This document shows, piece by piece, positions 48,195 to 59,482 of a stretch of 64,000 bases of DNA. Under the pieces are notes generated by a model. It did not search any database and was not told the DNA's origin. It saw only the letters and a program-made list of their open reading frames with translations. The DNA is from Collybiopsis luxurians FD-317 M1. Its lineage: Eukaryota; Basidiomycota; Agaricomycetes; Agaricales; Omphalotaceae. Within the stretch, counting starts at the first letter, position 1. The number at the start of each line of letters is the position of its first letter. The stretch covers positions 174,702-238,701 of the forward strand of contig KN834805.1 in NCBI GenBank assembly GCA_000827265.1, in the 5' to 3' direction. A program made the translations under genes and the position numbers.

Positions 48195-51119
48195 ATGGAC
48201 TTGATTCGGGTCAATGAGCTGCTCGTAACTGTCCTTCTTCATTCTGGTTCTCGCTGGCCACCGAAAGGATCCAAACCTACTGCTCAGCCTATTCATGTAT
48301 CTCTTGCAATACCACACGATATCTCCAGTACCGCTGAATCTGATGATCTTTCCAAATCTATAAATTATTCTACCCTTGCATCTACTCTCCGTTCTTCTCT
48401 CAGTCCGAATTCTAATCAAGAACCTGCATTCGAGTCGTTGGAGCAGGTCTTGCTCCGTTCTTTTGACTTGTTACTTCTTCACGGGTCGAATCTGCCTCGA
48501 GCATACCTTAAGATCGTCCAGCTTAAGCCACCTTTGCATTGCAAGGCTCTGGCCATCGAGGGAGAAGCAACGCGAGGTACAGGTTTATCTTGGAACCTGA
48601 CTACACTCCAGCATCGCATTGAGGACCTCGAATGTCAGACTATCATCGGCGTCAATCCAGCTGAACGCTTGGAACGTCAACTCATCCGTATCAATGTTTC
48701 CATCGCTGCCCCGAATCCCACTTTGGTCTCAACATCCGAGGATTCGTTGAACTTTCGTGCTCTCACTAGACGACTTTATCAAGTCCGTTTTTCAGTGCTT
48801 GCTGAAACGCCATTTTTATTGACGTGCGACAGTACAGAAAGTCGAAGAGACGTCGTATCTGACATTGGAAGCTCTCACTTCTTTTATCGCTCTCGAGACG
48901 CTTCGGCACCTTTCGATAGATAGCCCACCAGACTTTGACCCTAAAGTCACTGTCAGAGCAGCGAAACCGTATGCCCTTGTGTTTGCCAATTCCTCAGAGG
49001 TGGAGATCAGTCGAAGGAGCAGAGATTATCCAAACCAGCTATCCTCACCTACGAAACAAGTACGCAATCTCAACTCTCATGCGAGGTCTCGCTAATGTTC
49101 GTCTAGCCCGTCGATCAACCTGCTCTTACTGGAATCCATTCTGCTGCAATCGCGCTGGGTTCAAACATTGGCGATAGCTTCCAAAATATTGAAGTGGCCT
49201 TGCGTCTTTTGGAAGTTCCGCTAGAGGTGATAACCGACAGGGACATCATCCCAGGGGATGCGTCTCTTTCGGTAGTCGATACCAGCTTCTTGTACGAAAG
49301 TACTCCAATGTACGTTACGGATCAGCCCTCTTTTATCAATTGCGCTTGCATGGTAAGAGTACCCCTCTTCAACTTCAACATCTACCTAACGCGCTTCAAG
49401 ATAGAAACCAACATCATCCCTACAAGTCTCTTAGTACTCCTCAAAAAGATTGAAGAGATCGTCGGTCGACAGCCGTCCTTCCGTAACGGCCCTCGAGCTA
49501 TCGACTTGGATATCATCCTCTACGACCAACTCGTCATCGACACTCGACCTATCAACGATCGGCAAACGCTGGACAATCTCAAAGGTCATTTGGTCGTCCC
49601 TCATCCGAGAATGGCTGAAAGAGAGTTTGTTCTTCGACCGTTGTTCGAGTAAGGAAATGCATAATCTTTGTGTGTTTGTTCTTCGTGCGCTAATATGTGG
49701 CTTGGGAAGCATGATACCAAATTACGTTCACCCGTCTTTACACAAAAAGATTGATACTCTGCTCAAGGAACTTTTATTCATTTCGAGCGATCCCCCGATG
49801 GATAGAGTCATTCCATTTCCTCGGTACCCTCTTCCCCCCACCAACCCATCTTCTCCATCTTCTCCCGTATCCCCTGGGATAGACCCAGTACCCCCAACCC
49901 TCACGCACTGGAAGTACCCATCCCCCGCTTCCAAAAAAGCAACCACACCAAGTAAAAAACTCACCCAATCCAAAACCCGCATCATGGCAACCCTCAACGC
50001 CACACCGGATTCCTTCTCCGACGGGTCCGTGCACAACACGATCCCGACTGCGCTGGGGTATGTACGGGAAGCGGCGAGGGCGATGGTGGATGTTATGGAT
50101 GTTGGGGGGTATTCGACGAGGCCTGGAGCGGCGTTTGTGAGTGTTGAGGAGGAAATTGGTAGGGTGGTGCCTGTTGTGCGGGCGATGAGGTCTTTGGGTG
50201 AGGATGAGGATGGGGAGGTTGGAGAGGGGCATGGCGCGAGCGGGGAAGAAGAGGAGTTGAGGGCGCGCGTTAGGAGTATGCCTATAAGCATTGATACCTT
50301 CCGCCCTGAAGTGGCTGAAAAAGCCATTTTGGCTGGGGCGAATTGTATTAATGACGTTTATGCATTTACTGGGCCGGGTAGCTTCCCATACCCTCCTGCT
50401 CCGCACCCTCCTCACCCTCTTCCGCCTGGGAATTCGGGGGATGTGGATAAGGACGGACAAGCACCGGCGGCGGAGTACATGCGGGAAATGAAACGCATCG
50501 CGCGTAAATTGGGTGTTCCCGTCGTCTTGATGCATTCGAGAGGGGACGCGGGGATGAACAAGGATTATTCCGAGTATGATTATGTTAATGGTGCTCGGAA
50601 TGGATGGGGATTGGCAGGCTCTGGGTCTGCAGTGCTCGAGGGGGTTCGTGTGGAGCTTGGGAGGAAGGTGGAGGAAATCGTTAAGGGGAAGGGAGGGGTA
50701 CGGAGGTGGTATGTTATTGTTGATCCTGGGATTGGGTTTAGTAAGACGGTGGAGGATAATTTGACGCTTTTGAGGTGTGGGGGTGAGGTGACGGATGATG
50801 TGTTGATTGGGGTTGGTAAGTGGGGGTCTTTACTTTGTACTCTTTTTCTGGCGGCTCATTTGATTCGTTCGGGATAGGTACAAACCGCAAACGGAACCCC
50901 CTCGCGGGGTATCCTCAACTCGTCGGGACGTCGAGAAAGTCTTTCCTCGGCGCCATTCTTCAAAAGGAACGAGGCAAGTCAACCGAAGGGAAGGATAGGA
51001 CTTGGGCTACGACTGCTGCTGTTGCTTGTGCGGTTCAACAAGGAACATTGGTGGTTCGGGCTCATGATACGGATGAGATGAAGGATGTTGTCGCTGTTGC
51101 GGATGCGCTTTGGAGGTGA
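48195..51119 (+). CDS. FOL1: Trifunctional folate synthesis enzyme (DHNA-HPPK-DHPS), 883 aa
   Basis: Six exons: 48195-48782, 48838-49059, 49107-49352, 49401-49648, 49710-50815 and 50878-51119. The total is 2652 nt in frame. Residues 1 to about 265 hold two dihydroneopterin aldolase-like domains (LIRVNELLVTVLLHSG; KPYALVFANSSEVEISR). HPPK follows from about 283 (AIALGSNIGDS) with the signature RNGPRAIDLDIILYD near 381-395. DHPS runs from about 527 (IMATLNATPDSFSDG) with SIDTFRPEVA, DPGIGFSKT and the C-terminal GTSRKSFLG. The enzyme makes dihydropteroate from dihydroneopterin and p-aminobenzoate, as Fol1 does in fungi. A Pro/Ser-rich linker separates HPPK and DHPS. Low-complexity insertions (Gly/Glu-rich, then Pro-rich) lie within the DHPS barrel. 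Confidence 0.94.
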
Positions 51120-51490
51120 TTAGATACCGTATTCGCGTACCTACTTTTGTCAGTGATATAGGCGTGGGTAATTGGCCAATGATAAACTGCATTATGTAAA
51201 GTTCAGCGACGGCGGGCGCCTAAATTCTTCACTTGGGCCAACTTGGGCCAATATTTGACTTTTGGCTTTTGGCCTCTCTGGGTATTAAATTTTTCTCAAA
51301 TCATCATCGACGTCCACGCACACACAGCCGGGATTTCGTGCTCGACTTTACATCCACAGAAACCGCAGTTGTTATCCTTGGCAAAGGCAGTGTTTATACA
51401 GCTTTTCGTAATTTATTCAATCCTTAGTCCTATTAGGATTCCCGCAAAGAACTCGAGAATCGAGATACCTCTTGCGCACCCCTCCATATC
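51120..51490. other. Intergenic between FOL1 and copy G
   Basis: About 370 bp. ACTTGGGCCA is repeated directly at about 51,232-51,250. It should hold the FOL1 terminator and the copy G promoter; nothing else is recognised. Confidence 0.45.
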
Positions 51491-54400
51491 ATGCCCCCTC
51501 CTGAAGACCAAAGTCAAGAGGAGAGTTCAAGGCCCACGAAGCGAAGGAATAGAAGTAGCAGAGCTTGCGACGAATGTCATCGGAGAAAAAGTAGTTTTTT
51601 TTGGCTTTTCATAATCGATGTGTCACTTCTCTAATCGCTGGTTTCGTTTTGAACAGTCAAATGTGAGTCACTCAGTCTTCTGAGCTCTGGTGTCAGTATC
51701 TAAAGTTGGACTTTCAGGCGACTACGATACGGCGCCCAACGGTGTTTGTACACATTGCTCGAGTCTAAATGTTGAATGCAAGCACACTCTCCAGAAACAG
51801 GTTGGTGATAACAATCTGTAAGCTGTTTTACGCGTCCTAACGCCGTGTTTCCTTCTCTCAGAAACGTGGGCCTAAAGCAGGGTGAGTCAAATGCAGGTAC
51901 CAACATGACATTTCCGCTCATTTTCCACCTTTAGATCCAGACGAAGACCCGCTTCTGATGCCAAGAATCTAGTTTACAAGATTCTTGCCGCTCCCTTGAG
52001 TTTCGCTATCCCAGAAGGGTCTGAGGCTATTCGTGAAATGATTATCGACCTCGCAAAATATTCCCGATCCCTAGAGAGTGAGCTGGACCGTCTGCAGCCG
52101 ACTGAAAAGCTGCGCTCCCTTCCAACGTCGTTACCCAATCCCGAATCATCACCTGGGGATTCTAGTAGCGTTTCGTGGGAACCTTCTCCGGACTCAAATG
52201 TTGCTACTACTGAGGAACAAGTCAGTGTAGTTGACGCCCTCGCGCTTCGAATGGGTTCTCGACTAGAGTTCGGTGGTCAGACTCGAAGGCGTCACGGTCA
52301 TTATGCAAACCGAAAACTCCTGCAAACCGCTCTGGATATTCGGGATGAGGTGAATGGAGGGGAGAGTCGTGTCATGGATGATCAGCAGCGAAGGCCTGAA
52401 TTCTGGAACCCAGCCCCTGTGAGTTCGTACATGTTATACTTCTCCTGCACGTGTTCATTCGCGTGCGCTCCAGTGGCATAGATGCTATGAACCAGAAGAA
52501 CCTCATTACATGTTCCCTGAAGATGATCTCCTCGGCCAGCTTGTTTCTATCTTCTTCTCCAGGATCCATACCCACTTCCCCCTTCTTCACGGGCCGACGT
52601 TTAGAAAGCAAGTTTTCCAGGATAAGCTGCATCTGAAGGACCCACAGTTTGGTGCCACGGTGCTCGCAGTATGCTCTCTAGCGTCTCGCCATTGCAGCGA
52701 TCCCCGCGTCCTGGTTGACGGAATTCAGTCGCGACGCTCCGCAGGCTGGAAATATTTTCAACAGATTCGTCTCGGTCGATCATCGTATGTACATCCTGCG
52801 TCACTCTTTGAAGTTCAGCTCTGTGCGGTAAGCAACCAATGATGCATGTTAAAGTTGCTGTTGGTTGATTCAATCATTCCAGCTCGCATCTCTGTTTCTC
52901 CAACCGACTCCTCTCGGTGATATTACTTCGTCACTCATTGGAATGGGTATACGCTATTCTCAAGAGGTCGGCGCGCATAGAAGGCAGCCGGTTGGTAAAA
53001 CCCATCAGGAGAGAATAGATCGAGAGCTTTGGAAACGTGTCTATTGGGCGCTTATCTCCTTGGATTTCCTACTTAGTCTAGCCGCGGGACGTCCAAGAGC
53101 AACGACTGAAGATGAGTGCGTCGCATCGCTCCTCCGAACAATCTTCGCGCCCCGAAACTGAATTACATCCTCTACAGCTATGACTTGGATTTGCTCATCG
53201 AGTGCGACGACGAAAATTGGAGTGACGAATCTGATCCAGAAATCTCTTTTGTGCAGCCACCCGATCAACCATCATACATAGCCTTTTGGAATCATACCAT
53301 CAGGTTTATGTTGCTCGCAGCACACGCTCAGCGCTATCTGGTACGTTCTCCAGCACGTTCCCTGTCATATCACGGTCGAAGGCAGCGCTCAGAAGTCATT
53401 TGAAGAACCCGATCAGAAATTCCGGGTCGATACCAGAACATGCTGAGAAGATTATCGATGAGCTGAGCAGCAACCTTCTTAAATGGATGGAGTCTACTCC
53501 TGACCATTGTAAGACCAATGATTCATGTCTCATAGTTACAACTCTTAATTTTCTCTTCTTTTTTCTTGGTTCAGTGCGTTGGGATCCACACAACTCGAAC
53601 ACGACCTTTTTCCAACAGTCCATGGTGGTGCAATCGTTTTACTACTGGTTTCACTTTATCATCTATCAGCCGTTTATTCGGACAGGACCGGTGTCCTCTT
53701 TGAGTTATTCTTCTTTGGCGATATGTGCAAACGCCGCTCGGTCTTTCCTTGATCTTTTGGAAGTATATCACCGACGACCTAATTATGTTGTGCTTCCACA
53801 CACGATAGCAAGTCCAATGCTTTTCTCAAGATAGACTGTTCTTACCTCTTTACTTCTTTTGTAGCCTCCAGCTTTCAGGAGTTCAATTATCCTTTTGGTT
53901 AATATCTGGAAGAGTGCCTGGATGAACGCCGCATTTGATCCAGAAAGGGACATCTCCCGGATCAATAAATGCTTGGAAGTCATGAGCATATATGAGGAAA
54001 GGTGTTGTAGGCTCTCTGTATATCTCAACTGTCTTCTCATTTGCATACTAGTGTTGAAATGCCCGGACGTTTCCGGTACGTATTCTTATCCAAACATGTC
54101 AATGTTGCGATCTCTCAAATTACTGCAGAGATATACTGCAGGCTATCATTACCGCCAGTCGCATCCCCTCGCGTTCACGGCCATCTCTTTTGAAGCGTGC
54201 AAGAGAAGATGAACAACAGGGACTCCCTGGGAATGAATATTCGACACCACTTGAGCCTTCAGAGCTTCCTCCCGCAGAGATTCACGCAAGTGGAGTCTTT
54301 CAAAACCCTGCAGGAGCAGGAGTATCAGCAGGCTACAATATGGACTTGGGTCAGGTGGCTGGCAATCTAGATCTACACCTACCGCCGAATTATGAGTAAG

Positions 54401-54516
54401 ATTATGTTCATTCTGCTTGATCTACAGTGACACTTACTACTGAAATTAGTCAAGAAGATTGGAACAACTTCATGAAGATGGTGGATGAGATACTTCAAGG
54501 ATCATTTAACAGATAA
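51491..54516 (+). CDS. Zn2Cys6 fungal-specific transcription factor, copy G, 765 aa
   Basis: Fourteen exons: 51491-51590, 51657-51662, 51718-51800, 51862-51881, 51935-52418, 52474-52827, 52883-53115, 53178-53340, 53382-53508, 53575-53807, 53865-54001, 54052-54075, 54129-54395 and 54450-54516. The total is 2298 nt in frame. The zinc cluster (C26, C29, C36, C46, C49, C56) is assembled from three exons, one of them a 6-nt micro-exon (TCAAAT). The regulatory domain includes GPTFRKQVF, LWKRVYWALISLD, LRWDPHNSN and SLAICANAARS. The intron after exon 10 has a GC donor. Several exon lengths (83, 137 and 24 nt) equal those of D, E and H, proving common descent, but the protein is the most divergent member. 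It may be the locus from which the expanded family arose. The boundary before exon 9 (41-nt intron) is the least certain. Confidence 0.85.
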
Positions 54517-54724
54517 TATGTACTTCGTCTCTCATCCTTGAAGATCTAAAAAAACTAGGTCTGAAAGCCAGTGTACTCTACAAGATCATGGTCACAGTTT
54601 ATTACCTATTTCAAGAGTTATAGTGGGTGAAATGAACTAAGAATCTTCATTAATTGTGCTGTATACTATGTCTACATTGTGTCTACAGGTGAACAGGAAC
54701 AGAATGGGAATTGAATGTACAAAC

Positions 54725-57700
54725 TCAAAACTGTCCTACAGAGGGATAACCGACCAACTGGAGTAGGTTATCTACTTCAGCCATATACTGAGTCCAGTCG
54801 GTTTGACTGAGGGACTTTTATGAGTTTGAGAGCATGATGACAAATGAACAACTGCACTTGCCTCGAGGAAAGGGAAGCCATACTTTCATATACCCTTCCA
54901 TCCAGTCCCTGGTTGGATATTGAGCCAGTGTGATCAGAAGGCACATTCATGTCTGTGCCTATATGAACTGGCATCCTACCAAGGTCACTCGAAGTGACTG
55001 GTAAGACATTGGGACCAAGATTGACATTGAGAAACTCGAATGTCCCTTCAGTTGAAGGATTATATTGGTATTGAGTTGTTTGCTGTGAGCCTGCATTTGG
55101 CCGGGAATTAGATCCATCTTCAACCAAATCGGCCGGTAAATCTCTTTCATAGAGACTACGGGTGTGCTTCAAAGATGATGGCTCTTTTGGAGGCAGCTGA
55201 CTTGGACTAACGGAAATTATAGACGAGAGAACGTCCCTGGTATGGTGGTCACGTCTAGTCCCCGTTCATATCCTAGACAACACATACCGATAACGGCCAG
55301 CTATTTCAAACCTTTCCATACAAGTATATCAGATTTAAACAATTCCGATCCAGATAGAGTCCTAGCAAAATTCAGCATACCTGTCTTCATAGAGAGTCAG
55401 TATACCCAGGCATTTTTGTATGTCATTCCTTTCTTTGGCTATATCGAGGGACATCTTCAATCGCATTCCACGCCAAAGGTTTACTGAAAGAATGATAGCA
55501 CAGGAGAATGGTATAAGCTAACAAAAGAAAATTATTTGTCAATCTAATCATAATTCTTGCATAATTCCCAACAGATTTCAGGAGGCGCTTGCAAACACGT
55601 ACTATAAGATGGGGAAATCGGATCTCATGTTGTTGGTGGTGGTCATGTAGAAGATGAACACAGGAGCGAGCGGCATTGGCACAAATGGCCAGCGAAGGAA
55701 ACGTCAGGGCAGATTTCTGGCCAGGTCGAGAAATGAAAGGCCGATGAACTGGGCAGGTATGTGAACAGTAATTGCAAGGTTTCACTAATGAACAAACCTT
55801 GAATCTGAACCCAGTAAAACACTATGTAGAGCATTGCTGATTGGTGAGCAAATACATTGTCTTTTTGATGAGGATTGTATTTCACTAGGTAAAAATCATC
55901 AATCTCAGCCACCACTAGTTGAATGGCATAATTACGGAAATCAGGAAGTGCATCTACCCATTTATTCAAAGCCGAGTCAAGTTCCATGACAGCCTTGTGG
56001 TTCCACTCTGCAGCCGAAAGGGTTGTTGGCCCCCATGGATCTAGGTGTCTTGCCGCATACTGCAAAATTCAATACTTGAATCACAGATTATGGGAAGACT
56101 TACAATTGAGTATTGAGCAAAACGAAGAATCTCGATGAGCTTGATGTAATGGACCCAATATGTCAATCTCGATGGTGTATTTTCCGGTTGCTTAAATGCA
56201 TCATCTGGGTTGGGAGTTTCCCAGTACTCATCATCGCACATTGTGGGTTGTTCAACATCCAAGCTGCCAGGAGCTTGTTGAGTTTAAGTGTAATCAAAAG
56301 TTGCAAAATTACTCACTCGCTCATATTGGATGATTGTGGCCTTCCTAGGGTCATACTCCAGGCTGTATCAAGGATCATAAGCTGCCAAAATGCTCGCTTC
56401 CACAACTCAACCTCTTTAGGATTTCTACCCTTGCCAAATCCTGATCGGTGCACACCGATTGTCTGCGCAAGGCGGATTCCATGTCCAATGAATATCCAGC
56501 AAGGTTCTGTCATGTGGGATGCATGCATGAAGATTACAGACAGCTAACTTTCTGTTATTACTCATGTTGAACTGTAAAAAATTTCAAAGGCTTACCGGAT
56601 ACACTTGCAATGCATAAACAGAGGGTGGTTCAACAAAACTTTTTGGTATGAATTCAATTTGATTGAAGTACTTCCAGCCAGCAGAGTGCTTTGAGGTTGT
56701 GCCATCATATAGGACTTGAGGATCATCTGAATGGCGAGATGCGAGTGCACAAACGGCGAGAACAGTAGATCCGAATGTCTGGTCATATAAGTGTAGTTTG
56801 GCTTCGAGGGATTTCTCAAAAGTAGGCCTATGAAGCAAAGGATGGAAAGGATGGTAATGCTCCCAGTACAAGGCCACCAAACTGTTGAGAAGGTTGTTAG
56901 GTGGATATACATATGGTATTGGCTCGTATTGTGGTGTAACCTGCCACTAAAGAGCAAAACCTAAGCCTCACAGTGGGAGATAGATAATAGATGTAGCTCA
57001 CTGGCTTCAAATCCCAAAATTTGGATCTTTTCGAAATTACAGAGATCCTTTCAGTTTTTCCTCCATTAAGGTCATCTCGAGCATCAAGGACACTCTGAAG
57101 AAGCATGAGAGGAGAGGATTGTCCAAAATGATGGCCCTGGTAATGATTCAAAGAAAGACCCTGCAGTCTGGTGCTCAAAGCTTCATCAAGATCTATTTCA
57201 CTTCTGGAAGGATGATCCTCATCTGATGGAGTTGGGGAGGATGAAGCAGAAGCAGGTCCACCTGTTAGAGAGTGTATACCATGAAGGGAAGCTAATTCTT
57301 TCTTAAGTGCTTGTGAGTGTAAAGCTAGGTCAATCAGCATTCTTCGAACCACATGAGTATTGGTGGGCACACTAAATGTGGTAGGAGCAGCCAAAATAGC
57401 AGAAATCAAAGACTGGACGGATTCTGAATCTGGAGGAGACAACGGATAGCGTGGCTTGGGACCTCGTTTCTGTAGAGCAGGAATGAGTCTAAGAGAGTTT
57501 GCAAATTTCCAAGGCAAATTGTTTACTCTTTTTGCAATGCTCCGTGTGCATTGCAAGTTCAATTGCGAGCATTCAGAACAAACATTTCCTGGTGAAGTAT
57601 CCCCGTTACCTTCGGAGGCAAGTCATTGAAAAGTTTGTCAAGATCTGTAAACAGACTTACAGCGAACTTTGCGTCTATAACAATTATCACAAGCTTCTCG

Positions 57701-57727
57701 TTTACTGAGACTAGCTGGGGGCATCAT
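54725..57727 (-). CDS. Zn2Cys6 fungal-specific transcription factor, copy H, 793 aa
   Basis: Twelve exons: 57661-57727, 57527-57609, 57002-57469, 56596-56946, 56317-56543, 56104-56263, 55798-56059, 55603-55748, 55381-55517, 55288-55311, 54862-55236 and 54725-54806. The total is 2382 nt without a stop. The zinc cluster is C13, C16, C23, C33, C36, C43 (REACDNCYRRKVRC; CSECSQLNLQC). The regulatory domain resembles D and E (WEHYHPFHPLLHRPTFEKSL, VHRSGFGKGRNPKEVELW, VHRPFISRPGQKS). The C-terminus is SQTDWTQYMAEVDNLL, the same type as the dead + strand copies A, C and F. The last intron has a GC donor (GAG/GCAAGT). It converges on copy G with about 210 bp between stop codons. Confidence 0.85.
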
Positions 57728-59179
57728 CTCAGCTGCTCAATCAGAGGAAAGAGAGCCCCTGCGGTAGATATTGTGCACAAATTAACTAGTGCTACCAGAC
57801 GAATGTTTGTGCACAATTTTTGGTAGCGTCAGTAGATAAGATATTTATATATCTACCCCTAGCCCCAACCCTAACCCTGGGGCCAGAAAGAAGACTAATC
57901 AGATCCTCGCACCCGTAACAGTTTCAGCATGATAGTTAGTGCATGGTCTGTGGATCAATGAATTAGTAATTCATTTGTGGGTAATAATGCTACAAATAGA
58001 ATCTTGAATAGCTCTAGGTATTCAAACTTCACGCCCCAGGTAGCATCCGGTTTTAGGGATCCGCACTGTAAACGCATACGGTACAGCTGCCGGCACCCAT
58101 ATACCCATATACAGCTTGCCAAAATAGTGGCTACTGCAAGGCCACCGGGTCTCAGTCAACTTTAACAGCGATGCAAAATCATTGATTGAGCATTTTATAT
58201 TATACTGGTACAACAGTAATAGCGCAATTCCAGCAGTACAGGGCAACCGTATAGCAGCCGTAACCATAAAACCATGCTATATGGTTGCGGTGCAGATCCC
58301 TACCCGGTTTGGTCGGTAGTGCAATTGTATGATGTCTTTTTTTTTGTTCAAATCTGAGGCTCTCAGGTGGTTATGTGTTGGGCATTGATGTCTGATTTAC
58401 AAATTTTTCACTTTAACTTTTGATTGTTTACTTAGCTTCTCTTGTTGGTGTTATTATTTACTGAGTGCCGGTTGCTCGCCGCGCAGCTCCATTCCAAATA
58501 CTAGTTTTACTATATAGCCACAGATTGTAGTTTTACCCCCCCCCCCCATCTGTTTGCCTCCCTCCTACTCCTTCCTGCAAGTTATGTACAACTCTACTGC
58601 AACTTTTGTGGGCTCTACCGTAATTTTTGTGTGCATTGCAGGAGCTCCCATGAGCTTTACCGGGACCTTCATGTTTTGCCTTCCTTGCTGCTTTAGAAGA
58701 TAGTCTGATACTTTCCAGCAACTGACTGACTGCTGTTCTTAACTTTTTTGCAGCAAATCTGGCAAGTTGTAAATGACCAAGGCAAAATTGCCAGATCTTC
58801 AAATAATTTCTCCCTGAGAGTTAAGCATCAAGTACTACACATTGTAATGAGGATTAAGGCAAGCCATGCAAAGGTAAAAAGTTGCATTCCAAAAAGTAGA
58901 AACCTGTTCAGAGAATTAAGTAGTCATAGTCAATTTTTTGGAGTCCCGAGACCTTGGGCTTTGAGCCACCGGCGGGCCAGTCATAGCTCAAAGCACAGGC
59001 CATAACTTTAAGCCTCACTTTGGGCTGCCATCTCACATGTGCATCCTTGCTAATGTTGTCGAGATTTCTTACTTATTGGATGTAGTTGTATACCAGTCAA
59101 ATCAGTGGCCAAATCAAATTGTAAACAAATGGAGTAATTGCTAGCATTGAACATGCCGGGACTCCACTTCTGGCATAGT
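57728..59179. other. Gene-poor stretch with simple repeats
   Basis: No convincing frame. It contains a telomere-like patch (57857-57880), a run of C (about 58538-58547), a run of T (about 58338-58345) and a short duplicated ATACCCAT unit near 58,099. It may be remnants of transposable DNA, but no termini are recognisable. Confidence 0.4.
57857..57880. repeat. Interstitial telomere-like repeats
   Basis: CCCTA-type units in a row (CCCTAGCCCCAACCCTAACC and one more partial unit), matching the TTAGGG telomere repeat of most filamentous fungi on the other strand, imperfectly. Too short to be a functional telomere. Confidence 0.5.
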
Positions 59180-59400
59180 ATATTCTTATCCGAACATGTC
59201 AATATTCCTGTCTCTCAAATCATTGTAAATATATACTTCCAGAGAAGGACGAAAAACAATGTACATGCCATCTAATATGTAGGTTGTATTTCATCCTTCG
59301 AGATCTAAAATAACACTCAATATGAAAGCCAACATGAAACTTGAAGAATAGGATAATCTCACAGTGATGTTTGATGACCTACTTAATAAGTTTCAGAGTG
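59180..59400 (+). pseudogene. Relic of the 3' end of copy G
   Basis: TATTCTTATCCGAACATGTC near 59,188 matches intron 12 of copy G (54,081 onward), and CATCCTTCGAGATCTAAAA near 59,291 matches the copy G 3' flank (54,534 onward). The coding part of exons 13 and 14 in between is mostly deleted. Together with copy I to its right, this shows that the block from the copy G tail through copy H was duplicated. Confidence 0.65.
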
Positions 59401-59482
59401 ATATAAACTATTCTCATTAGGTATCCTGTAAGTATACTACACACAAGTACTCATAAACAGAATAAGAATTGAATATATATTA

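Noticed and set aside
48024..48419. Minus-strand frame overlapping the FOL1 start
   Set aside because: Antisense to the aldolase domain and overlapping eS30 exon 1; no recognisable domain.
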